Source: Mesorhizobium sp. M4B.F.Ca.ET.058.02.1.1 (GTDB taxonomy: Bacteria; Pseudomonadota; Alphaproteobacteria; Rhizobiales; Rhizobiaceae). Taken from it: a stretch of 64,000 nt of DNA. The stretch's first letter is position 1. The number at the start of each line of letters is the position of its first letter. Shown here one piece after another: positions 17,104 to 25,057 of this stretch. The stretch is from NCBI RefSeq assembly GCF_003952505.1, contig NZ_CP034450.1:6325554-6389553 (forward strand), written 5' to 3'. The position numbers and the translations under genes were made by a program. The notes below the pieces were generated by a model that did not search any database, was not told the origin of the DNA, and worked only from the letters and a program-made list of their open reading frames with translations.

Positions 17104-19941
17104 ATGGAACAGCGCCGGTCATCGCAGAGCTTCAAGCGCAAGGAACTGGTTGCCAAGCTCGATGCCACGGGGGTGCGCGCCTTCAAGGCCGCGGCCGACA
17201 CGGCCAAGCTGCGCGGCAATCCCTATGTCGAACTCGTCCATTTCATTCAGCAACTGGTGCTGTCGGAGCGCTCGGATGTGCAGATGATCGTCGCCGATGC
17301 CGGGCTGGATGCCAGCCGGCTGACGGCGGACATGACCCGTGCCATCGACAAGCTGCCCTACGGCGCCACCTCGGTGGAGGAATTCTCCGACCACATCTTC
17401 CACGCCATCCAGGAAGGCTGGAACCTCGCGACGCTGGAGTTCGGCGTCGAGGAGGTGCGCAGCTCGCATATCCTGCTTGCCTGCCTGAAGACGCCGGTGC
17501 TGGAGGGCCTGGTTTCGAAGATCAGCGCCGAGTTCGACCGGATCGATGCGGACGGCGTCATTTCCCGCTTCGCCGATGTCATGGAAGGTTCGCTGGAGGC
17601 CGGCGCTGCCCCGGCCACCCTCGCCACGGAGACGCCGATGAAACACGGCCCCGGCGGGGATTCGGCGCTGGCGAAATATGCCACCGACCTGACGCAGCGC
17701 GCCCACGACGGCAAGATCGATCCGGTCGTCGGCCGCGATCCCGAAATCCGGCAGATCGTCGACATCCTGATGCGGCGCCGGCAAAACAACCCGATCCTCA
17801 CCGGCGAGGCCGGGGTCGGCAAGACCGCCGTGGTCGAGGGTTTTGCGCTCCGCATTGCCCAGGGCGACGTGCCGCCAACGCTCCAGAATGTCAGCGTGCG
17901 CATGCTCGATGTCGGGCTGATGCAGGCGGGGGCAAGCGTCAAGGGCGAGTTCGAGAAGCGGCTGAAGGCGGTCATCGACGAGGTCCAAGCCTCCGAGACG
18001 CCGATCATCCTGTTCATCGACGAAGCGCACACGCTGATCGGCGCCGGGGGTGCCGCCGGAACCGGCGATGCCGCCAATCTCCTGAAGCCGGCGCTGGCAC
18101 GCGGCGAGCTTCGCACCATCGCGGCGACGACCTGGGCCGAGTACAAGCAGCATATCGAGAAGGACCCGGCGCTGACCCGCCGCTTCCAGGTGGTCAAGAT
18201 CGATGAGCCGTCGGAAGTCGTGGCCGTGCTGATGCTGCGCGGCGTCGCCGGCGTCCTGGAACAGCACCATAAGGTGCAGATTCTGGACGAGGCGATCGAG
18301 GCGGCGGTTGCCTTGTCGCATCGCTACATTCCGGCGCGGCAGCTGCCCGACAAGGCGGTCAGCCTTCTCGACACGGCCTGCGCCCGCGTCGCCATTTCGC
18401 AGCATGCGACGCCTGCCGAAGTCGAGGACATATTGCGCCGTCGCCAGGCGCTCGAGGTCGAGCGCGGCATCATCGGCCGCGAGGCGGCGATCGGCATCGA
18501 GGTGGCGGACCGGCAGGTCAGGGTCGATGCCGGCCTGGCCGAAACCGAAGCCGCTTTGGCCGCCGCCCAGGCCCGTTGGGACCGGGAAAAGGCGCTGGTG
18601 GCCGAAATCCTTGACCTGCGCGCACGACTGCGCGGCGAGGGCGTGCCGCTCGATCCGGTGGACGCCGAGGAAGCTGCCGGCGGCGAAGCGGCTGCCGCGA
18701 CCGGAGCAGACGCACCGGAGAAGAAGGCACCCGGGGCCAAGGCGCCGGAGGTGAAAGCAGCGGAAACCAAGACCTCGAAGACGAAGGCCGCGAAAACGAA
18801 GGCAGCCAAGGTCGAGGCGCCCGTTGCCGAGGTCGCCGCTTCGCCACCGGATTCCGCCGCCGACCTGGCACGATTGCGCGAATTGATGGGGGAACTTGCC
18901 GCGGCCCAGGGCGAGACGCCGCTGATCCTGCCATCTGTCGACCGCAACGCCGTGGCCGCGGTGGTGCAGGACTGGACCGGCATCCCGACCGGACGGATGC
19001 TGTCCAGCCAGACCGAGAAGGCGCTCAAGCTCGCCGCCACGCTTGCCGAGCGCGTGGTCGGCCAGGATCACGCGATGGAGATGATCGCCAAACGCGTGCA
19101 GACCAGCCGCGCCGGGCTCGGCGCGCCGGAAAAGCCGGTGGGCGTGTTCCTGCTCTGCGGTCCTTCCGGCGTCGGCAAGACCGAGACCGCGCTGGCGCTG
19201 GCCGAAACGCTCTACGGCGGCGAGCAGAACCTCATCTCGATCAACATGTCCGAATTCCAGGAGGCACATACGGTCTCGACGCTCAAGGGCGCGCCGCCCG
19301 GTTATGTCGGCTACGGCAAGGGCGGTATCCTAACCGAGGCGGTGCGCAGAAAACCCTATTCGGTGATCCTGCTCGACGAGGTCGAGAAGGCGCATCCCGA
19401 CGTGCACGAGATTTTCTTCCAGGTCTTCGACAAGGGCATGATGGACGACAGCGAAGGCCGGCGGATCGATTTCAAGAACACGCTGATCCTGCTCACATCC
19501 AATGTCGGCTCCGAGGTCATCATGGACCGCACCGGGAACGGCACGGTGCGAGCCGGGCTCGACGATCTCGACACCGCCTTGCGCGGCCCGTTGCTCAAGG
19601 TTTTCCCCGCGGCCTTCCTTGGCCGGGTGGTGACCATACCCTACTATCCGCTGTCGGATGCGATGATCGAGGCGATCACGCGCCACCAGTTCGCCAAGAT
19701 CGCGCGCCGGCTGCGAGCCACAAGCGATGCCGAGCTGGTGATCGGCGACGGGGTCATGGATCTGGTCAAGGCGCGCTGCACCGAGATCGAATCCGGCGGG
19801 AGAATGATCGACGCCATCCTCACCAACACGCTGCTGCCGGAACTGAGCCGCGGCGTTCTGAACCGTTCGCTCGAAGGCGAAAAGATGACGAAAGTGACCG
19901 TCGGGGCTTCCGCGGAAGGGTTCACCTACACTTTCGAATGA
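17104..19941 (+). CDS. clpV: Type VI sheath-recycling AAA+ ATPase ClpV (TssH)
   Basis: A 945-residue Clp/Hsp100 ATPase. An N-terminal Clp-N-like domain (about 1-155) is followed by NBD1 with Walker A GEAGVGKTA (about 233-241) and Walker B ILFIDEAH (about 302-309). A middle region follows, then NBD2 with Walker A GPSGVGKTE (about 686-694) and VILLDEVEKAH. ClpV disassembles contracted TssB/TssC sheaths. The ATG at 17104 was chosen because MEQRRSSQSFKRKELVAKL matches ClpV starts and GGGAGCAGG sits just upstream; the open frame extends to 16960 but that part is not ClpV-like. Oddity: residues about 537-585 are a lysine/alanine/proline-rich low-complexity insert between the two ATPase domains. It is transcribed away from the tss operon. 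Confidence 0.95.
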   Translation: MEQRRSSQSFKRKELVAKLDATGVRAFKAAADTAKLRGNPYVELVHFIQQLVLSERSDVQMIVADAGLDASRLTADMTRAIDKLPYGATSVEEFSDHIFHAIQEGWNLATLEFGVEEVRSSHILLACLKTPVLEGLVSKISAEFDRIDADGVISRFADVMEGSLEAGAAPATLATETPMKHGPGGDSALAKYATDLTQRAHDGKIDPVVGRDPEIRQIVDILMRRRQNNPILTGEAGVGKTAVVEGFALRIAQGDVPPTLQNVSVRMLDVGLMQAGASVKGEFEKRLKAVIDEVQASETPIILFIDEAHTLIGAGGAAGTGDAANLLKPALARGELRTIAATTWAEYKQHIEKDPALTRRFQVVKIDEPSEVVAVLMLRGVAGVLEQHHKVQILDEAIEAAVALSHRYIPARQLPDKAVSLLDTACARVAISQHATPAEVEDILRRRQALEVERGIIGREAAIGIEVADRQVRVDAGLAETEAALAAAQARWDREKALVAEILDLRARLRGEGVPLDPVDAEEAAGGEAAAATGADAPEKKAPGAKAPEVKAAETKTSKTKAAKTKAAKVEAPVAEVAASPPDSAADLARLRELMGELAAAQGETPLILPSVDRNAVAAVVQDWTGIPTGRMLSSQTEKALKLAATLAERVVGQDHAMEMIAKRVQTSRAGLGAPEKPVGVFLLCGPSGVGKTETALALAETLYGGEQNLISINMSEFQEAHTVSTLKGAPPGYVGYGKGGILTEAVRRKPYSVILLDEVEKAHPDVHEIFFQVFDKGMMDDSEGRRIDFKNTLILLTSNVGSEVIMDRTGNGTVRAGLDDLDTALRGPLLKVFPAAFLGRVVTIPYYPLSDAMIEAITRHQFAKIARRLRATSDAELVIGDGVMDLVKARCTEIESGGRMIDAILTNTLLPELSRGVLNRSLEGEKMTKVTVGASAEGFTYTFE

Positions 19942-20044
19942 CCGCCGTTGCTGTCTCGACTGCCGTCGGCCTGGCATCGAAATCAAAGACGACTGGTTTG
20001 CCGTGGGTGGGCCAGCGCGCGAAGGTCAGCGGAACGACGTCGTG

Positions 20045-20154
20045 GTGCCGGAAGATCGCGCCGACGAGCTCGATGGCGCGGCGATCTTCCTGCCTTCGAA
20101 CGCCGCCAGTTTCGTCACCGGTCAGATGCTCTTGTCGACGGCGGGATGACCAGC
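20045..20154 (+). pseudogene. Remnant of a short-chain dehydrogenase C-terminus
   Basis: Within the 341-base gap between clpV and the aldehyde dehydrogenase, one frame reads DELDGAAIFLPSNAASFVTG. After a one-base shift a second frame continues VDGGMTS. Joined, this matches the conserved end of SDR oxidoreductases (…A.FL.S..ASFVTGQ…VDGGMT). No Rossmann motif or catalytic Tyr-Lys is present upstream, so only the tail of a gene survives. The rest of the gap (19942-20044 and 20155-20282) shows no recognisable coding or regulatory feature. Confidence 0.6.
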
Positions 20155-20282
20155 TCCGTACAGCGGGCGTCGGGCCCTATGTGTCTTCCTTTGTTCACCC
20201 GCGGCACGTTACATAGGCGGTGCTGGTCTGCAACGGCTGCTTTGCTTTCGGCCGGGCGTTTCAGGAACAAGGGTCTGCGGCA

Positions 20283-21776
20283 ATGACGGCATCGGCGAAA
20301 GATCTATCCTTGCGCGTTCCCATCGACGGACGGCACCGCAAGATGCTGATCGATGGAAAGTGGCGCGACGCGGCGAGCGGCCGCACCTTCGAGACGCGCA
20401 ACCCCGCCACGGGGGCGGTGATCGGCACCGTGCCGCGATCCGGTGCCGGGGACATCGACCTCGCCGTCGCCGCCGCGCGCCGTGCCTTCGAAGGACCGTG
20501 GAGCCGGTTCAAGCCGTATGAGCGCCAGCTCCTGCTCCTCAAGATCGCCGATCTGATGGAGCGGCATTGGGAAGAGATCGCGCTTTCCGATACGACGGAT
20601 ATGGGCATGCCGATCACGCGCACGCTGGCCAACAGGACCCGCGTGCTCGGCATGTTGCGCTTCTATGCCGGCATGGCCACCTCCATTCACGGGCAGACGG
20701 TCGGCAACTCGCTGCCCGGCGAGATCGTGTCCTACACCCGCAAGGAACCGGTCGGCGTCGTTGGCGCGATCATTCCCTGGAACGCGCCTGCCGCCGCCTC
20801 GATCTGGAAAATCGGCCCGGCGCTCGCCACCGGCTGCACCATCGTGCTGAAGCCCTCGGAAGAGGCGCCGCTGACGCCGCTGCTGATCGCCGAGATCATG
20901 CTGGAAGCGGGCCTGCCGGAGGGCGTTGTCAACGTCGTCACCGGCACCGGCGCCGAGGCCGGCGCGCCGCTGGCCTCGCATATGGATGTCGATAAGGTGG
21001 TCTTCACCGGCTCCACCGCGACTGGCCAAAGCATCCTGCGCGCCTCGGCCTCCAACATGAAGCGCGTTTCGCTGGAGCTTGGCGGCAAGTCGCCGGTGAT
21101 CGTCTGCGCCGACGCCGACATCGAGCGCGCCGTGCCGGTGGCGGCGATGTCGGTCTTCGCCAATTCCGGCCAGATCTGCATCGCCGGCTCGCGGCTCTTC
21201 GTCGAGCAGCCGATCTATGAGGAGTTCGTCGAGCGGGTCGCCGCCCATGCGGCAAAGCTCAGGATCGGCGACGGCGCCGATCCGGCAACCGAGATCGGGC
21301 CGCTGATCTCTCCCCGTCAGCTCGAGCGCGTCACCGGCTTCATCGCGGACGGCGTGCGGCAGGGCGCCAGGCTGTTGACCGGCGGCGCGCGCGTCACCGA
21401 GGGTGCGCTTGCCTTGGGCAATTTCATCACGCCGGGCGTGTTCGCCGGCGTGACCGACGACATGCGCATCGCCAAAGAGGAGATTTTCGGCCCGGTCATC
21501 TCGGCGCTGCCGTTCGACACGTTGGATGAGGCGGTGCGGCGGGGCAACGACACGCCCTATGGGCTCGCCGCCGGCGTGTTCACGCACGATATCGGCAAGG
21601 CGCACCGGCTGGCCAATCGGCTCCGCGCCGGATCAGTCTGGGTCAACACCTATCACGCGATCGACCCGGCGGTGCCGTTCGGCGGCTACAAGATGAGCGG
21701 CTACGGACGCGAAGGCGGCACCGAGCACCTCGATGAGTATCTGAACACCAAGGGCGTCTGGATCAGGACCGACTGA
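20283..21776 (+). CDS. NAD(P)-dependent aldehyde dehydrogenase
   Basis: A 497-residue ALDH superfamily enzyme that would oxidise an aldehyde to a carboxylate in the cytoplasm. Visible motifs are VVGAIIPWNAPA (cofactor-binding region), the general base Glu265 in LELGGKS, the nucleophile Cys299 in NSGQICIAGSR, and EEIFGPV near the C-terminus. The start at 20283 (MTASAKDLSLRVPIDG) is preferred to the upstream in-frame start at 20220, whose extra residues are not ALDH-like. It stands alone between an SDR remnant and the convergent type I secretion genes, so its substrate cannot be inferred from neighbours. Betaine- or phenylacetaldehyde-type dehydrogenases are plausible relatives. Confidence 0.9.
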   Translation: MTASAKDLSLRVPIDGRHRKMLIDGKWRDAASGRTFETRNPATGAVIGTVPRSGAGDIDLAVAAARRAFEGPWSRFKPYERQLLLLKIADLMERHWEEIALSDTTDMGMPITRTLANRTRVLGMLRFYAGMATSIHGQTVGNSLPGEIVSYTRKEPVGVVGAIIPWNAPAAASIWKIGPALATGCTIVLKPSEEAPLTPLLIAEIMLEAGLPEGVVNVVTGTGAEAGAPLASHMDVDKVVFTGSTATGQSILRASASNMKRVSLELGGKSPVIVCADADIERAVPVAAMSVFANSGQICIAGSRLFVEQPIYEEFVERVAAHAAKLRIGDGADPATEIGPLISPRQLERVTGFIADGVRQGARLLTGGARVTEGALALGNFITPGVFAGVTDDMRIAKEEIFGPVISALPFDTLDEAVRRGNDTPYGLAAGVFTHDIGKAHRLANRLRAGSVWVNTYHAIDPAVPFGGYKMSGYGREGGTEHLDEYLNTKGVWIRTD

Positions 21777-21821
21777 GCGCCCTTTCGATACGGATCACTG
21801 ATCCGGCCGTCGCCGCGGCGG

Positions 21822-23159
21822 CTATTTCTGCCGGAAGGCGGTGTGGAACGATGTCACCAGCGGCCCCAATATGTAATCGAGCGCCGTGCGCTCCTCGGTG
21901 ACGATCATCACCGAGGCCGGCATGCCTGGATAGAGCGATATCTGAGGGGCGGCGGCCAGTTCGGCCGGATCGACCGCAATGTCGGCGACATAGTAGGGAA
22001 GGCCTGTCTTGCTGTCGGTAATACGGTCAGCCGAAATGCGGGTGACGTGTCCATGGATGATCGGTATCGAGCGCTGCTTGTAGGAGGTGAAGCGGACTTC
22101 GGCCGTCATGTCGGACCTGAGGCTCGATATGTCCTCGACGCGGACCTGCGCCTGGACGATCAGCGAATTCTGCGTCGGCACGATATCGAGGATGGTCTGG
22201 CCCGGCGCGACGATCGCTCCGATCGAAAAGACGCTGAGGTCCATCACCTGGCCGTCATAGGGCGCGCGCACCTCGGCACGGTCCATGGCGGCCTGGGCCG
22301 CGAACATCTTGGGCACGAGATCGGCCAGGTTGGACTGCGTCTCGATCATCATCGCCGAAAGCTTGGCCCGGCGTTCGTTGGACAGTTGCGCGATCTGGCT
22401 CTCGAGCTCGGCCTTGGTCTGCCGGCTGCCGGCAATGGCGCCCAGGTTCTCGTCGATCAGGCCCTGCAGGTCCGAGGCGGATCGGTCGAGCTCCAGGATG
22501 CGCGGGCGGGTCGTCAGTCCGGCCTTGAGCAGCTTGCCGAGGCTCGCCTTCTCGTCGACGGTCGATCGCAACTGGGCGCGATAGGAATCGACGCGCGCCT
22601 GCTTGCCCTCGATCTGCTCGTCGAGCTCGGCGATCCGCTTCTCGAGGATCTGCCTGGCGCCGGCCATCGAGGCGCGCTGGCTTTCGAGATCGGCGACCTG
22701 GTTGGCCATCGCGTCCTGGAGATAGGCCTGGTGCTCGCCCGCGATATCCTTCGGGAAGGCAACTTCCTGGCTGCCGTCGAGCTCGGCCCGGATCCTGGCA
22801 TCGGTGGCACGCAGCAGGGCGTACTGCTGGGCGTAGAGATTGAACTCGGAGCGCAGCCTGGTGTCGTCCAGCAGCAGCAGGACCTGGCCCTTCTGGACGA
22901 TATCACCGTCCTTGACGCGGATCTCCTTTATCGTCCCGCCATCGAAATGCTGGAGGCTCTTGCGGTTGCCCTCCACCTTGACGACCGCCTCGGCGAGCAC
23001 GGCGCCGTTCAGCGGGGCGAAGGCGGCCCAGCCGCCGAAGACGCCGAAGAAGGCGAGTATGATCAACAGGCCGATCAGGGCCGGCATCCGGATCGAGTCC
23101 GGGGCCGGGATGCCGGCTTCGCCGGGCAGGCTGCGGTAAGTGAGGGCGCTGTCGCTCAA
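21822..23159 (-). CDS. Type I secretion membrane fusion protein, HlyD family
   Basis: A 445-residue adaptor with a short cytoplasmic N-terminus, one membrane anchor (PALIGLLIILAFFGVFGGW, about residues 25-45), a lipoyl-like half at GGTIKEIRVKDGDIVQKGQ, a long coiled-coil region (about 120-290), a second lipoyl half (VRAPYDGQVMDLSV), and the HlyD C-terminal beta region ending in LYPGMPASVMI. It would bridge the ATPase to an outer-membrane TolC protein, which is not in this window. The start is set at TTG 23159, which has AGGAGAG six bases or so upstream and lies 20 bases after the ATPase stop; the longer frame to 23342 overlaps the ATPase gene and is rejected. Confidence 0.92.
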   Translation of the reverse strand: MSDSALTYRSLPGEAGIPAPDSIRMPALIGLLIILAFFGVFGGWAAFAPLNGAVLAEAVVKVEGNRKSLQHFDGGTIKEIRVKDGDIVQKGQVLLLLDDTRLRSEFNLYAQQYALLRATDARIRAELDGSQEVAFPKDIAGEHQAYLQDAMANQVADLESQRASMAGARQILEKRIAELDEQIEGKQARVDSYRAQLRSTVDEKASLGKLLKAGLTTRPRILELDRSASDLQGLIDENLGAIAGSRQTKAELESQIAQLSNERRAKLSAMMIETQSNLADLVPKMFAAQAAMDRAEVRAPYDGQVMDLSVFSIGAIVAPGQTILDIVPTQNSLIVQAQVRVEDISSLRSDMTAEVRFTSYKQRSIPIIHGHVTRISADRITDSKTGLPYYVADIAVDPAELAAAPQISLYPGMPASVMIVTEERTALDYILGPLVTSFHTAFRQK

Positions 23160-23178
23160 ACGTCTCTCCTCTCGCAGT

Positions 23179-24912
23179 TCATTGGGTTGCCACGGCGATC
23201 GGAGCCTGGCGCTGGTTGAGCAGCGCCACGATTTCGTTCCGCATGCCGAAGGCTTCGACCGCGCCATCGCGCAGCAAAAGGATCTTGTCGACATTGGCGA
23301 GCGTCGAGGGCCGGTGCGAGACGATGATGACGGTGCTGCCACGGCGCTTGAGCTCGATCGCGCAGTCGCTGAGCGCGCGGTCGCCGTCGGCGTCGAGGTT
23401 GGAACTCGGCTCGTCGAGGACGATCAGGTTCGGGGTGCCGAACACCGCCCGGGCAAGGGCGATGCGCTGGCGATAACCGCCCGACAGCACCGCGCCGCCT
23501 TCGCCGATCTGCGTCTCGTAGCCCTGCGGCAGGCGGATGATCATGTCGTGTACGCCGGCGAGCCGCGCGGCCTCGATCACCTCCTGGTCGACATTGGTCT
23601 TGAAGCGGCCGATGTTGGCGGCGACGGTGTCGGCGAAGAGCTCGATGTCCTGCGGCAGGTAGCCGATATGGTCGCCCAGCGTATCGCGCCCCCAATGCGA
23701 CATGTCGGCCCCATCCAGCCTGACGGTACCGCGGCTCGGCTGCATGACGCCGGCGAGGTGCCTGGCTAGCGTCGACTTGCCGGCGCCGGAAGGGCCGACG
23801 ATGCCGAGGGCCTCGCCCGCCTCGAGCCGGAAGGAGACATCCCGCAGCAGTACTTTCTGCAGGTTCGGAATGGCAAAACTCACCTGCTCGACCGAGATCT
23901 TGCCGGAGGGTTTCGGCAGGTTGAACGAGCGTTCGTCCTTCGCGTCGCCGTCGACCAGCCTGCGCACTCGCGCAAGTGCCGCGCGCGCCAGGATCAGGCT
24001 GCGCCAAAGGCCGACGATCTGCTCGACCGGCTGCAGGCCGCGACCGAGCAGGAGGCTGGCCGCGAACATCGAGCCGGCTGTGGTCTGCCGTTCGATCACC
24101 AGATAGGCGCCGAGGCCGAGGATGAGCGACTGCATGGTCAGGCGCAGGAAGCGGATTAGCCCCGTCATCAGCGCGGCGCGGTCGCTCGCTTGCGCCTGGC
24201 GCAAGAGCGCTAGGTTGCGGTCGCGGCCCCAGCGGCGGATGAGGCCGTCGATCATGCCCATGGCACGAACGACCTCCGAATTCCTGAGGCTCATCTCGGT
24301 GAAATTGTAGTTGGTCGTCGCGATGTCGTTGGCCTGCTTCAGCGGCGCGCGCACCAGATATTCGTTTAGCACCGCCATGGCGATGAGCAGCAGCGCGGAG
24401 CCGAGCGCGAAGAAGCCCAACCAGGGGTGCAGCAGGAAGATGATGCCGATGTAGATCGGTGACCAGGGCAGGTCGAACAGCGCGTGGATACCGCTGCCGG
24501 TGATGACCTGCCGGAACGTGTCGAAGTCGCGGATCGGCTGGCTCTGCGAGGCGCCCTGCGACGGCGTTTCGACCGATGCGGCCAGGATCCTGGCCGAAAG
24601 CAGCCGATCGAGGCGCGCGCTGGCGCGCGTCAGGATCCAGGCGCGCACCAGGTCGAGGCCGGCCAGCGCCATGAAGGCGACCAGCAGCACCAGCGTCAGC
24701 ATCACCAGTGTGGTCTGGCTGCCGCTGGTGACGACACGGTCGTAGATCTGCAGCATGTAGAGGGGCGAGGCGAGATAGAGCAGATTGATCGCCAGGCTGA
24801 AGGCGGCCGCGACCAGGAAATAGCGGCGGCACGCCCGAAGCGCGTCGTTCACGATCTGCGATTTGCTACCGATACTCAAGATACCCAGCGGAGAACCCGC
24901 CCCCAACTGCAC
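23179..24912 (-). CDS. Type I secretion permease/ATPase (PrtD-like ABC exporter)
   Basis: A 577-residue half-transporter. The N-terminal ABC exporter membrane domain covers about residues 25-310. The ATPase domain has Walker A GPSGAGKST (about 366-374), signature LSGGYRQRIALARA, Walker B NLIVLDEPSSNLD and the H-loop VSHRPS. There is no N-terminal C39 peptidase domain, so the substrate is exported with an uncleaved C-terminal signal, as for RTX proteins. It lies directly downstream of the giant VCBS/RTX gene and upstream of the membrane fusion protein on the same strand, so the three likely form one secretion unit. Confidence 0.93.
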   Translation of the reverse strand: MQLGAGSPLGILSIGSKSQIVNDALRACRRYFLVAAAFSLAINLLYLASPLYMLQIYDRVVTSGSQTTLVMLTLVLLVAFMALAGLDLVRAWILTRASARLDRLLSARILAASVETPSQGASQSQPIRDFDTFRQVITGSGIHALFDLPWSPIYIGIIFLLHPWLGFFALGSALLLIAMAVLNEYLVRAPLKQANDIATTNYNFTEMSLRNSEVVRAMGMIDGLIRRWGRDRNLALLRQAQASDRAALMTGLIRFLRLTMQSLILGLGAYLVIERQTTAGSMFAASLLLGRGLQPVEQIVGLWRSLILARAALARVRRLVDGDAKDERSFNLPKPSGKISVEQVSFAIPNLQKVLLRDVSFRLEAGEALGIVGPSGAGKSTLARHLAGVMQPSRGTVRLDGADMSHWGRDTLGDHIGYLPQDIELFADTVAANIGRFKTNVDQEVIEAARLAGVHDMIIRLPQGYETQIGEGGAVLSGGYRQRIALARAVFGTPNLIVLDEPSSNLDADGDRALSDCAIELKRRGSTVIIVSHRPSTLANVDKILLLRDGAVEAFGMRNEIVALLNQRQAPIAVATQ

Positions 24913-25016
24913 GCCCGGACCGATACTACTACCGATCCCTCAATCGGCCACGCGATCCGCTCGTAAACCTGCCGTAAACCTTAATTCGTAAGCAGAACCC
25001 GCGGCCGGCGGGAAAC

Positions 25017-25049
25017 GAGGTGAGCCGCGCGTGGCCGCCGGCTCACCTC
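25017..25049 (-). terminator. Stem-loop after the VCBS/RTX gene
   Basis: GAGGTGAGCCG (25017-25027) and CGGCTCACCTC (25039-25049) form a perfect 11-bp stem with an 11-base loop, starting 8 bases past the VCBS stop. There is no strong U-tract, so it may act as a partial terminator or mRNA stabiliser between the adhesin gene and the exporter genes. Confidence 0.55.
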
Positions 25050-25057
25050 CTCATTCA

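Noticed and set aside
21789..21805. Short inverted repeat CGGATCA/TGATCCG between the convergent aldehyde dehydrogenase and membrane fusion genes
   Set aside because: Could be a weak terminator, but the stem is short with no T-tract, so it was not listed as a feature.
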